Shown: piece by piece, positions 1 through 6,686 of the stretch
How the letters are laid out: each line of letters starts with the position of its first letter
Numbering within the stretch: the stretch's first letter is position 1
The notes under the pieces: model-generated
Seen by the model: only the letters and a program-made list of their open reading frames with translations
What the model was told of the DNA's origin: nothing
Databases searched by the model: none
DNA from: JBBIJH01 sp037446075
GTDB taxonomy: Bacteria; Bacteroidota; Ignavibacteria; UBA10030; JAHEZR01
Reading direction: 5' to 3'
Assembly (NCBI GenBank): GCA_037446075.1
Contig: JBBIJH010000024.1
Location: 1-25,782, forward strand
DNA length: 25,782 bases
Translations under genes and position numbers: made by a program

Positions 1-933
1 CATCTGATTCTTCACTAGCTCAAGGTTATCCCGTGCAAACTCATCTTTCGTTGTGCGCTGGATTACCTGCACGAGAGAAGAGATCGAAGTGAGCGGGTTG
101 CCGACTTCATGGGCGATCCCGGCAGCGAGTGTCCCGATGCTCTCCATTTTCTGGGACTGAACGAGCTGCTCCTCCAGTCGTTTCTGCTCGGTGATATCCC
201 GATGCGCTCCTAGAAATCCCACAACTTTGCCATCCTTGTCCGCAATCGGAGAAATCAGGAGCTGTGTGTAGAGCGGCTCGCCATTCTTGCGCCGGTTCTC
301 GATTTCCCCAACCCAGACTCTTCCTGATAGGATTGTCGCCCAGACCTTCTGCCAGAATTCTTTTGGATGTTTGCCGCTGCTTAGAATATTAGGATTCTTT
401 CCGATCAACTCCTCTTTGCTGTAGCCACTTGTCCTCTCAAAGGCGGGATTCACATAGACAATCTTGCCTTTCGCGTCCGTGATCTCAATGGGGTTTATCG
501 TCCGATGGATGACTTCGGAGAATTGCAGGAACCGAAGCTCTTTCTCCTTCTGCTCGGAGATGCTTTGAGCCACGAAGGCAATCGCCGCATCACCATTCCG
601 TCGATTTCTGAAAGGGCGAACATAGGCCAGAACCTCGAGGAGGCTGCCATCTTTCCTTTCCATCTGGACTTCAAGCTGGCGACCGTCTTGAGGATTCTTC
701 AGACCTCGGAGTACCTTCTGCAAAGGGATTCGTGATTCTTCCTTCAGGAAATCCCATATCGGTCGCCCCTCGAGTTCCCTCTTCGTGAAACCGATCTCTT
801 TCCTCGCGAGCCGATTTGACTCGACGATAACGCCTTTCTTGTCGAGGAGAAAACAGAGGTCGGGGATAATGTCCATCCAGTAGTTAGACTGGGGAGATAG
901 GCCCTTCCTGCGTGGCTTTGACTCCTTCCGCAT
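1..933 (-). CDS. PAS-PAS sensor histidine kinase, C-terminus cut by window start
   Basis: The reading frame runs from an ATG at 933 to the window edge without a stop (311 codons). It encodes two PAS domains (about residues 17-128 and 137-252, the second ending in the usual DIT-EQ linker to a short coiled coil) followed by the dimerisation/phosphoacceptor domain. The H-box reads AGIAHEVGNPL, with phosphoacceptor His at residue 275. The HATPase domain must lie outside the window. There is no transmembrane segment, so this is a cytoplasmic sensor that would autophosphorylate on His and pass phosphate to a response regulator not seen here. A good ribosome site (GGAAGGGAG, 5 nt before ATG) and a promoter at 981-1009 support the start. 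The sensed signal cannot be told from sequence. Confidence 0.93.
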   Translation of the reverse strand, partial: MRKESKPRRKGLSPQSNYWMDIIPDLCFLLDKKGVIVESNRLARKEIGFTKRELEGRPIWDFLKEESRIPLQKVLRGLKNPQDGRQLEVQMERKDGSLLEVLAYVRPFRNRRNGDAAIAFVAQSISEQKEKELRFLQFSEVIHRTINPIEITDAKGKIVYVNPAFERTSGYSKEELIGKNPNILSSGKHPKEFWQKVWATILSGRVWVGEIENRRKNGEPLYTQLLISPIADKDGKVVGFLGAHRDITEQKRLEEQLVQSQKMESIGTLAAGIAHEVGNPLTSISSLVQVIQRTTKDEFARDNLELVKNQM

Positions 934-980
934 GTGAACTCCCTTCCGGTCAGCGGGGTGAAGTTACCTAACCCGCCGAA

Positions 981-1009
981 ATTCTAAGAAAAAAATGCAG
1001 GAAAAGCAA
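981..1009 (-). promoter_or_regulatory. sigma70-like promoter of the histidine kinase
   Basis: On the minus strand, TTGCTT (1009-1004) and TAGAAT (986-981) are separated by exactly 17 nt. This puts transcription start near 974, about 40 nt ahead of the kinase ATG at 933. It implies the kinase is transcribed independently of threonine synthase, whose stop is at 1094. The -35 is imperfect (TTGCTT against TTGACA). Confidence 0.5.
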
Positions 1010-1093
1010 GGAAAGGACAGCCCAATAAGATATGGATGGAGAAGCGCACCCTTTCACACGAGAGCCTTCATCTCGCTGGAAACGATAGGTCAG

Positions 1094-2266
1094 TTACATC
1101 TCAAACAGGTGCATATACTTCAACCCGCTCGCGGTGTTAAAGATGACGATCCTCCCAGACTCAGAAATCAACTCCCGATCTCTCAGATGCTTCAGCGCGG
1201 CGAGCGTAGATCCACCCTCAGGACATGCGAGAACACCTTCGACTCTCGCCAGCGTACGAACACTCTCCAGCATTTCAGTGTCTGTCACGGCAATGGCCGC
1301 CCCTCCGCTTTCTCGAACGATCTTCAGGATCAGCCAGTCGGCAAATGCCTTGGGAACACATAAGCCCGGCGCGACAGTCTTGGCTCCCTTCCAGGTATCG
1401 GATTCAGCCTTTCCCTCTTCAAATGCTTTCACTAACGGTGCGCATCCAGCCGATTGGACGGCGAACATCCTCGGCTTCTTGCCCTTGACCCAGCCAAGTT
1501 CGTCAAGCTCGCTAAACGCTTTCCACATCCCGATGATCCCAGTCCCACCACCCGTGGGAAAAACGATTGCATCCGGAAGCTCCCAGTGGAACTGTTCAGC
1601 AAGCTCAAGTCCCATGGTTTTCTTTCCCTCAACGCGATAAGGCTCCTTCAGAGTCGAGACGTCGAACCAGCCGTGTTCTTCGTTTGCGCCGTTCATCGCT
1701 CTTGCAGCGCCGTTGATCAGGCCATCGACAATATGGAGCTCAGCCCCGTACGCAAGAACCTCCTTCTTGTTCGCCTCGGGCGTCTCTCTCGGGACAAAGA
1801 CGTGTGCTTCGATCCCCGCGAGGGCCGCATAGGCTGCAGCAGCTCCACCAGCATTGCCAGCGGAAGGCAATGCAATCTTCTTGATGCCAAGCTCTTTTGC
1901 CTTCGAGATCGCCATCCCAAGTCCGCGTGCCTTAAAGGAGCCGGTCGGCAGATAAGATTCGTCTTTCAAGTACAGGCGCTGCAGGCCCAGACTCTTTCCC
2001 ACTTTCCTCAGCGGAATAAGTGGCGTGAAGTGCTCCCCAAGAAAGAGAACGTTTTCATCTTGCTCTATCGGGAGTAATTCACGATGCCGCCACATTGTTT
2101 GTGGGCGCGACGCCACATTCCTCTTCTGAACAAACTTCTTCACTCCCTCCAGATTATAGCGCACGAGGAGGGACTTACTACAGCGAGGACACAGCCCGTG
2201 TCTTTCTCGTGCGGATAACGTCAGCGAACAACTGGAGCATTCAAGATGGGAAAGGAACGAGGCCAC
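1094..2266 (-). CDS. thrC: Threonine synthase
   Basis: PLP-dependent fold-type II enzyme converting O-phospho-L-homoserine to L-threonine in the cytoplasm. The N-terminus carries a zinc-ribbon-like Cys set (C10, C13, C26, C29), as in the archaeal/Bacillus-type threonine synthases. The PLP Schiff-base lysine is K112 in TGSFKARG; SAGNAGGAAAAYAAL contacts the cofactor, and PTGGGTGIIGMW is the phosphate-binding glycine loop. At 390 aa it matches the short class of the family rather than the longer E. coli type. The start is a GTG at 2266. No ATG lies upstream in frame and no clear Shine-Dalgarno is visible, but the codon is needed to include the first Cys pair. No other threonine-pathway gene is adjacent. 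A 14-bp palindrome lies about 55 bp upstream. Confidence 0.93.
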   Translation of the reverse strand: MASFLSHLECSSCSLTLSARERHGLCPRCSKSLLVRYNLEGVKKFVQKRNVASRPQTMWRHRELLPIEQDENVLFLGEHFTPLIPLRKVGKSLGLQRLYLKDESYLPTGSFKARGLGMAISKAKELGIKKIALPSAGNAGGAAAAYAALAGIEAHVFVPRETPEANKKEVLAYGAELHIVDGLINGAARAMNGANEEHGWFDVSTLKEPYRVEGKKTMGLELAEQFHWELPDAIVFPTGGGTGIIGMWKAFSELDELGWVKGKKPRMFAVQSAGCAPLVKAFEEGKAESDTWKGAKTVAPGLCVPKAFADWLILKIVRESGGAAIAVTDTEMLESVRTLARVEGVLACPEGGSTLAALKHLRDRELISESGRIVIFNTASGLKYMHLFEM

Positions 2267-2611
2267 AGTGTAGACAAGAATTAGTATGAAGAGGGTGGGG
2301 CATTCTACTCCTCAAATAAGGAAAGCTTTCCTGCGCAACTATGAATGATCACGCAACCACGAAGAAAGTCCCGCAAACCGGACTCAGGAAGCATCTTTGA
2401 CGATGCTCTGTTCGAGCAGCGTCATGATTGATCGCGACGCAATGTGGAAAGTATTCTTGCAATTGCTATAAGTCGACGATTTCCACGGTCGGAAAATCGC
2501 ATTTGGTGCGGTGATGTACGGATCGTGTAAAACGTCCCCTACCAAGCCACGCGGCAAGCTGGCGATTCATCGGATGGCTCCGGGCGGCCAACTTCAGAAA
2601 AGTCAAATTCT
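2267..2611. other. Intergenic gap between threonine synthase and the thioredoxin-like gene
   Basis: This 345-bp stretch has no convincing gene. The minus strand has an open stretch of about 60 codons (roughly 2384-2566) containing a CKNTFH run, but it has no upstream start codon or ribosome site; it could be a gene remnant. The part next to threonine synthase holds the palindrome at 2319-2332 and a TAGAAT -10-like hexamer (minus strand) without a matching -35. No terminator hairpin followed by a T run was seen. Confidence 0.5.
2319..2332. promoter_or_regulatory. Perfect 14-bp palindrome upstream of thrC
   Basis: AGGAAAGCTTTCCT is an exact inverted repeat with no loop. It lies 53 bp upstream of the thrC start and 11 bp upstream of a TAGAAT -10-like hexamer on the thrC strand. 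The symmetry and position fit a dimeric regulator's operator, but no regulator is known for it and no second copy was seen in the window. Confidence 0.35.
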
Positions 2612-3157
2612 CTACACCTGCCACTTAATCGTGCAGCCGATGGAGTGCGTCTCAGAGACCGGAACCTCTTTTCCAGCGAGCAACGCTTCGACTGCATCAC
2701 GGAGGTATTGATGCTTCACCCTTGAGGGGTCTTGCCAGTTATCATCAAATCTTCCATGATAGCGGAGCTTTCTCTCTGCATCGAACACAAAAAACTCCGG
2801 AGTGTGTGTTGCTCCATACGCACTCGCAACCGATTGATCCTCGTCCCTCAAATAAGGAAATGCAAACCCTTTGTTCTTCGCCCTCTTCACCATTTCCTCG
2901 TAACTGTCCTCGGGAAGGTGTTCTGTCTCATTCGAATTGATGGCAAGGATCGTCACCCCTTTCCCCGCATAGTCCCGGTGGAATGCGATGATTCGGTCTT
3001 CGTAGGCCTGAACATAAGGGCAGTGGTTGCAGGCGAAAACCACGACGAGTATCCTTGACGCTCGAAAGCGCTCCAGAGAATACTGCTTGCCATCGGTCGC
3101 TGGCAGGTTCCGAAAGTCTGGGGCTCTGCCGCCGATTCTCAATTCTTCGGTCGCCAT
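2612..3157 (-). CDS. Thioredoxin-fold peroxiredoxin/TlpA-like protein
   Basis: Soluble thioredoxin-fold protein of the AhpC/TSA-redoxin group, about 181 aa. It opens with the redoxin start IGGRAPDF-NLPATDGKQY. The redox motif is CNHCPY, at the end of the first central strand (VVVFA) as in ResA/TlpA and AhpC-like proteins. The cis-Pro region is AYGATHTPEFFVFD. There is no signal peptide, so it is probably a cytoplasmic thiol oxidoreductase or peroxidase; its partner is unknown. ATG 3157 is preferred because it comes 8 nt after the TrmH stop and gives the usual short N-terminus. A GTG at 3181 would extend it by 8 residues and overlap TrmH by 16 nt. It appears to be the last gene of a TPR-TrmH-thioredoxin operon. 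Confidence 0.85.
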   Translation of the reverse strand: MATEELRIGGRAPDFRNLPATDGKQYSLERFRASRILVVVFACNHCPYVQAYEDRIIAFHRDYAGKGVTILAINSNETEHLPEDSYEEMVKRAKNKGFAFPYLRDEDQSVASAYGATHTPEFFVFDAERKLRYHGRFDDNWQDPSRVKHQYLRDAVEALLAGKEVPVSETHSIGCTIKWQV

Positions 3158-3165
3158 CGCATCTA

Positions 3166-3747
3166 CTATTTTCGAGTCCACTCCTGCAGGAGCTTCTCGA
3201 ATTCTAGTTCGCCGAGCTTGGATTTTGAAAACTGCGCTGCTACCAGCCTCTGCCGCAATGCTTCATAGAGAGTAACAGCACAAGCGACGGAAACGTTGAG
3301 GCTTTCGATCATGCCAAGCATCGGAACCACAAAGCGCTCGTCTGCCTCCGCAGCAGCTTTTTCAGAGACTCCGCGGTGCTCGTTTCCAAAGACGAGTGCA
3401 ACTTTCCGCGTCAGATCAAGACTAAACAAAGAAGTGGATTGGGGATGAATCGAAGAAGCATAAATCATGAAGCCTTTGTAACGGAGGTACGAGTAGGCCT
3501 CATCCACAGTCTTGAACTTTTGTCGACCCACCCATTTCCAAGCGCTTGCCGAGCTTTTCTTTCCGATCGGCGGAAACTCTTCCGAGTCATAGACAAGCTG
3601 GACTTGCTTTACGCCCACCGCATCGGCACTTCGGAGGATAGCACTGACGTTGTGAGGGTCGTGGATGTTCTCCAGAACGACCGTGAGATCGTCCTGACGG
3701 CGACTGAGAACTCTCTTGATTTTTTCGAGACGACGGGCACTCTTCAT
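3166..3747 (-). CDS. trmH: TrmH-family (SpoU) RNA 2'-O-methyltransferase
   Basis: SPOUT-class SAM-dependent methyltransferase of 193 aa, a common length for TrmH. It shows all three SpoU motifs: motif 1 NIHDPHNVSAILRSADAVG with the catalytic Arg, motif 2 LVFGNEHRGVSEKA, and motif 3 VPMLGMIESLNVSVACAVTLYEALRQR forming the trefoil knot and SAM site. The likely target is the ribose of G18 in tRNA, but sequence cannot exclude another tRNA or rRNA site. It starts 23 nt after the TPR gene and ends in TAG just before the thioredoxin-like gene, so the three are probably cotranscribed. Confidence 0.9.
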   Translation of the reverse strand: MKSARRLEKIKRVLSRRQDDLTVVLENIHDPHNVSAILRSADAVGVKQVQLVYDSEEFPPIGKKSSASAWKWVGRQKFKTVDEAYSYLRYKGFMIYASSIHPQSTSLFSLDLTRKVALVFGNEHRGVSEKAAAEADERFVVPMLGMIESLNVSVACAVTLYEALRQRLVAAQFSKSKLGELEFEKLLQEWTRK

Positions 3748-3770
3748 TTTCTACCGCAGCGACGGCTTCA

Positions 3771-4355
3771 TCATCCTGGCCCCGGCGGCTCTTCGCCTTC
3801 TTCCTTTTTTTCCTCCTCTCCACCGGTTGCGCCGCGTTCTTCGGACTTCTGGCGATAATACTCGCTCAGGTCATCATCTCCTGCAAGATGATACAGGTGG
3901 GCGAGGCGGGAGTACAGGCTTTTCTTGTTCTTCACGTGGTCGAGGCCTTCTTTCACAAACTCTATGAGGATATCGAGAGGAGGGATCTTGAGGTCGGGCT
4001 CGTAGCAATCACAGGCATCGAGGTAGGGATCAGGCTCGCTCGGTTTTACCTTTGCTGCTTTCTTGTAGTATTCGATAGAGAGTTCATAGTTGTCGTACGA
4101 GGAGTATGTGACCTCGAAGACACTGGCGAGCCACATGTAAACATCGTAGGCGATGCCGGGAAACTCTTTCGCGAGTTTCTCCCCAAAGAGACAAAGTTCG
4201 TCGGGAGTCAGCGCGTGGTTCCAGAACAGGAGGCGATAGAGTTCGACATCTTCCAGTCGCTGCTCGAGGGCATCCTCAAAAGCATCGAAGATCTCATTAA
4301 AATCCGTCGATTTAGAAAACTTTGAACGCAGCTCGTCGATTGTGAACCGGGCCAT
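3771..4355 (-). CDS. TPR-repeat protein of unknown function
   Basis: Acidic 194-aa cytoplasmic protein. At least two helix-turn-helix units resemble tetratricopeptide repeats: around residues 86-120 (YDNYELSIEYYKKAAKVKP then PYLDACDCY) and around 145-172 (LYSRLAHLYHLAGDDDLSEYYRQKSEE). The C-terminus is a Glu/Lys/Pro/Gly low-complexity tail, probably disordered. No catalytic motif is visible, so a protein-protein scaffold role is the most that can be said. A GGAG site sits about 7 nt before the ATG. The gene begins 64 bp after the S24 repressor gene on the same strand and could be read through from it, which would put it under damage control. Confidence 0.75.
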   Translation of the reverse strand: MARFTIDELRSKFSKSTDFNEIFDAFEDALEQRLEDVELYRLLFWNHALTPDELCLFGEKLAKEFPGIAYDVYMWLASVFEVTYSSYDNYELSIEYYKKAAKVKPSEPDPYLDACDCYEPDLKIPPLDILIEFVKEGLDHVKNKKSLYSRLAHLYHLAGDDDLSEYYRQKSEERGATGGEEEKKEEGEEPPGPG

Positions 4356-4419
4356 CCAGGCTCCAAAGGTGATCGACCGCCCTTACTTGACAATCCAGAA
4401 CGAACTCAACAAGAACGAA

Positions 4420-5073
4420 TCAAATATTCTTAATGACTTTCACCACGCGCCAGACGAAGGACACGTCTTTCTTCTTCACACTGACGGGCTCGTAGTCATG
4501 GTTCAAAGGGATGAGATGGACGTAGCCGTTCTCGAAAATCACTTTCTTCACTGTGTCTTCATCGTTGACGCGGATGACACAGATGTCACCGCTTCGCACT
4601 TCCCGTTTTGGGCTGATGATGATCACGTCTCCATCCTCGATCCGCGGTGACATGCTGTCCCCCTCCACTTTCAGTGCAAAGGCGTTGCTATCTTTCACGT
4701 CGTCGACGGTGATGTATTTCTCGATGTGATCGGGGTGAAAGATAAGGTTGGCTTTTCCCGCCGGCACCGCAGAGAGCATGGGAATCCGGACAAGTTTGAC
4801 ACGCCGGAAGGCCGAAGAGCCGTCGCCCTCCATCGGTTCTTTTCCCCCATTCTGGTGGGCATACATGGGCCCCTCACCCGTCAGAAGCCAGTGTGTGAGT
4901 GTTCCGGTTAGCTCTCCGATTTTTGCAAGGGTAACTGCATCGGGCACCTGTTCTCCCTTTTCCCAACGCTGGAGTGTCCGGGTTGCAAGGTCGAGCTTGG
5001 CAGCCAGCGTTGCCTGGTCCAGCCCCTTGTTCTCCCGTGCTTCGCGGATCCTCGTACCAATATGGGATTTCAT
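4420..5073 (-). CDS. LexA/CI-like repressor: Cro/CI HTH plus S24 self-cleavage domain
   Basis: 217-aa transcriptional repressor. Residues about 6-62 form an XRE/Cro-CI helix-turn-helix (IREARENKGLDQATLAAKLDLATRTLQ and onward). Residues about 95-210 are a LexA/UmuD-type S24 peptidase domain with cleavage dyad A105-G106 (VPAGK), catalytic Ser140 in EGDSM and Lys176 in DTVKK. Proteins of this layout dimerise on palindromic operators and are inactivated by RecA-stimulated self-cleavage after DNA damage. All residues needed for cleavage are present. It has a strong ribosome site (AAGGAGG) and is divergent from the polymerase cassette across a 159-bp region with two matching operators, so it most likely represses the cassette and itself. 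It differs from canonical LexA, which uses a winged helix rather than an XRE-type HTH. Confidence 0.93.
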   Translation of the reverse strand: MKSHIGTRIREARENKGLDQATLAAKLDLATRTLQRWEKGEQVPDAVTLAKIGELTGTLTHWLLTGEGPMYAHQNGGKEPMEGDGSSAFRRVKLVRIPMLSAVPAGKANLIFHPDHIEKYITVDDVKDSNAFALKVEGDSMSPRIEDGDVIIISPKREVRSGDICVIRVNDEDTVKKVIFENGYVHLIPLNHDYEPVSVKKKDVSFVWRVVKVIKNI

Positions 5074-5096
5074 GACTCAACCCTCCTTCGACAGGA

Positions 5097-5110
5097 CGAC
5101 AAATTTGTCA
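5097..5110. promoter_or_regulatory. Operator 1 (CGACA-AATT-TGTCA)
   Basis: The core GACAAATTTGTC (5098-5109) is a perfect 12-bp palindrome, 24 bp upstream of the repressor gene's ATG. It is the repressor-proximal site, suited to autorepression. No convincing -35/-10 pair for the leftward repressor transcript could be assigned; TTGACA is present on the minus strand at 5113-5108 but lacks a -10 at the right distance. Confidence 0.75.
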
Positions 5111-5119
5111 ATTTTTTAC

Positions 5120-5148
5120 TTGACAAGACGACAAAAATGTCGTATCAT
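5120..5148 (+). promoter_or_regulatory. sigma70-like promoter of the polymerase cassette
   Basis: A consensus -35 TTGACA (5120-5125) and -10 TATCAT (5143-5148) are separated by exactly 17 bp, giving a start near 5155 and a 5' leader of about 78 nt before the ATG at 5233. The operator at 5129-5142 fills the spacer, so bound repressor would block RNA polymerase directly. The promoter is intrinsically strong, as expected for a tightly repressed, damage-induced operon. Confidence 0.82.
5129..5142. promoter_or_regulatory. Operator 2 (CGACA-AAAA-TGTCG)
   Basis: Inverted repeat CGACA/TGTCG with a 4-bp centre, the same geometry as operator 1. It occupies the promoter spacer from its fourth base to its end. 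It shares no obvious identity with the E. coli (CTGT-N8-ACAG) LexA box, so it appears to be a cassette-specific operator. Confidence 0.78.
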
Positions 5149-5232
5149 TACAGCAGGGAGTATACAAAAAAACTCGGAAGAAGTCAAGTGAATGCATCTC
5201 AAATGTGAGAGCTTTGGGAGTAGGAGAAACTC

Positions 5233-5472
5233 ATGAACGACTTCATCGCCCTCATCGATCAACAGTGCCAGGCCTGCGGCCAAGAACTGACCCCAAGGGA
5301 AGCCCAAGAATTCGAATCCCATACAGACGGGACAGCAGACGAGGTGCTTTATTGCCCAGCACACGTCCCATCACACCTAGCACTTTGCCTTGAATGCTGC
5401 GGCGTCTATACGGCAAACCTTGGCGGCGTCTGTCGATATTGCTTAGAAGCCGCTTCGAACGGAGAACAATAA
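5233..5472 (+). CDS. Small Cys-rich zinc-ribbon-like protein, first gene of the cassette
   Basis: 79-aa protein I cannot assign to a named family. It has four metal-ligand pairs: C12-x2-C15, C41-x2-H44, C52-x2-C55 and C67-x2-C70. This is enough for two Zn(II) sites or one treble-clef plus one ribbon. There is no signal peptide or membrane segment. The ribosome site TAGGAGAAACTC precedes ATG. It ends 2 nt before dinB and is the promoter-proximal gene, so it is coinduced with the polymerases. A zinc-binding adaptor for DNA or for a polymerase partner is a reasonable inference, not something the sequence proves. Confidence 0.8.
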   Translation: MNDFIALIDQQCQACGQELTPREAQEFESHTDGTADEVLYCPAHVPSHLALCLECCGVYTANLGGVCRYCLEAASNGEQ

Positions 5473-5474
5473 CA

Positions 5475-6686
5475 ATGCGGACAATCTTCCACATCGATGC
5501 GGATGCCTTCTTCGCGTCGGTCGAAGAAGCCCTCAACCCCTCACTGAAGGGAAAGCCCGTCATCGTCGGTGGAAGAGGAAACGAGCGCGGTGTCGTGGCG
5601 TGTCCGAACTACGAAGCACGAAAACTCGGTGTGAAGACTGCGATGCCCCTGATGGCCGCCGCCCGACTCGCACCGCATGCGGTGTTCATTCCGGGACACC
5701 TCGAGGAATACCGCCGCTTCTCTCAGAAGATCGCGGAGATTCTCTACAGTTTCTCTCCCGACATCGAGCCGATGAGTCTCGATGAATCGTTTCTCGATGT
5801 CACAGGATGCCTCCATCTCTGGGAGAGTGCCGAAGCGATGGCGCAAGCGATCAAGAAAAAGATTTTTGAGACACTCTCCCTCACCATATCCATCGGAGTT
5901 GCTTCGAACAAACCCTGCGCAAAGATTGCCTCCGATTTCCGGAAGCCGGATGGGTTGACGATCATCCCGCATGGAAAGGAAAAAGATTTTCTTGCCCCAC
6001 TCCTTGTTGAGCGCATTCCGGGGGTCGGACCAAAGACAGCGGAGATCCTCCATGCCGCGAAGATCAACACAATTGGCGAACTGGCTGCTGCATCAAAATC
6101 GATCCTTCACAATCTACTCGGTGTTCGCGGCGACTACCTCTATGAGCTTGCCAATGGCCGTGCGCCGGATGCAATCCATACACACGAAACTGTCAAATCG
6201 ATCTCGCGCTCGACGACACTTGAGCACGACACGACGGACTATGAATTCATCGAGGCACTCCTTCTGTATCTCACTCAACGATGCTGCAAGCGACTCCGCG
6301 AGCTTCGACTCAGCGCACGAACGGTCAGTGTCACGATCCGGTATTCGGATTTCTCCACTTTTTCAAGGCAGCACACGCTGCGTTCTCCTTCAAACTACGA
6401 TACGGTGATTTCTCGCGAGATGACCCGGCTCTTCAGAGAATTTCTTCAGCACGGCCGCCCCATTCGACTCATTGGGGTTGGCGTCTCAGATTTGTGTCCG
6501 CCAACGGATCAGTACATGATCTTTCAGCCGAAAGACTCGCGGTTTGCTCAACTCTACGAGGGGATGGATAAGATGAGGGAGAAGTTTGGGCGTGACATTG
6601 TTTCTCTTGCCACTACATTACGATTGGATGTTGACGAGGACCTTGAGGTCGATGGATTTCGAGTGAGGAAACCTGTACTCCCATGA
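5475..6686 (+). CDS. dinB: Y-family DNA polymerase IV (DinB)
   Basis: 403-aa error-prone translesion polymerase. The palm has the metal ligands D8 in HIDADAFFASVEEAL (F13 the likely steric gate) and D103-E104 in SLDESFLDVT. SIGVASNKPCAKIASDFRKPDG is the fingers/palm signature, and a helix-hairpin-helix thumb follows at IPGVGPKTAEIL (about 181-192). The little finger spans about 240-345. Q346-Y-M-I-F350 matches the sliding-clamp-binding pentapeptide (QLxLF type) at the position where DinB proteins carry it. ATG 5475 is chosen over an upstream in-frame start because it has GGAGAACAATAAC before it and gives the canonical N-terminus. The stop overlaps the next start (ATGA), indicating translational coupling. 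Confidence 0.95.
   Translation: MRTIFHIDADAFFASVEEALNPSLKGKPVIVGGRGNERGVVACPNYEARKLGVKTAMPLMAAARLAPHAVFIPGHLEEYRRFSQKIAEILYSFSPDIEPMSLDESFLDVTGCLHLWESAEAMAQAIKKKIFETLSLTISIGVASNKPCAKIASDFRKPDGLTIIPHGKEKDFLAPLLVERIPGVGPKTAEILHAAKINTIGELAAASKSILHNLLGVRGDYLYELANGRAPDAIHTHETVKSISRSTTLEHDTTDYEFIEALLLYLTQRCCKRLRELRLSARTVSVTIRYSDFSTFSRQHTLRSPSNYDTVISREMTRLFREFLQHGRPIRLIGVGVSDLCPPTDQYMIFQPKDSRFAQLYEGMDKMREKFGRDIVSLATTLRLDVDEDLEVDGFRVRKPVLP

Larger units (their letters stand above)
5090..5142. repeat. Two tandem 21-bp operator repeats in the divergent promoter
   Basis: Positions 5090-5110 and 5122-5142 are direct repeats matching at 17 of 21 positions. Each contains a GACA half-site, then GAC, then the palindromic core GACA-N4-TGTC. 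The start-to-start spacing is 32 bp, about three helical turns, which places both units on the same DNA face and fits cooperative binding by two dimers. The 11 bp between them is AT-rich. Confidence 0.8.

Noticed and set aside
1060..1080. Small inverted repeat CGAGA/TCTCG after thrC considered as a terminator.
   Set aside because: Only a 5-bp stem with no T run following on the thrC strand.
2553..2563. 11-mer GGCAAGCTGGC also present at 24780-24790, considered as an interspersed repeat.
   Set aside because: Flanks do not match, and an 11-mer shared by chance is expected many times in a window of this size.
2384..2566. Minus-strand open stretch of about 60 codons with a CKNTFHIASRSIM run, possibly transposase-like.
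   Set aside because: No start codon or ribosome site, too short, and no clear family match; treated as intergenic.
5081..5125. A leftward promoter for the repressor using TTGACA (5113-5108) or TTGTCA on the minus strand.
   Set aside because: No acceptable -10 hexamer at 16-18 nt from either; the true leftward promoter could not be assigned.
5205..5393. Plus-strand ORF in the cassette leader starting MRALGVGETHERLH.
   Set aside because: It is out of frame with the Cys-rich protein, which has the ribosome site and metal-ligand pattern; a shadow frame.
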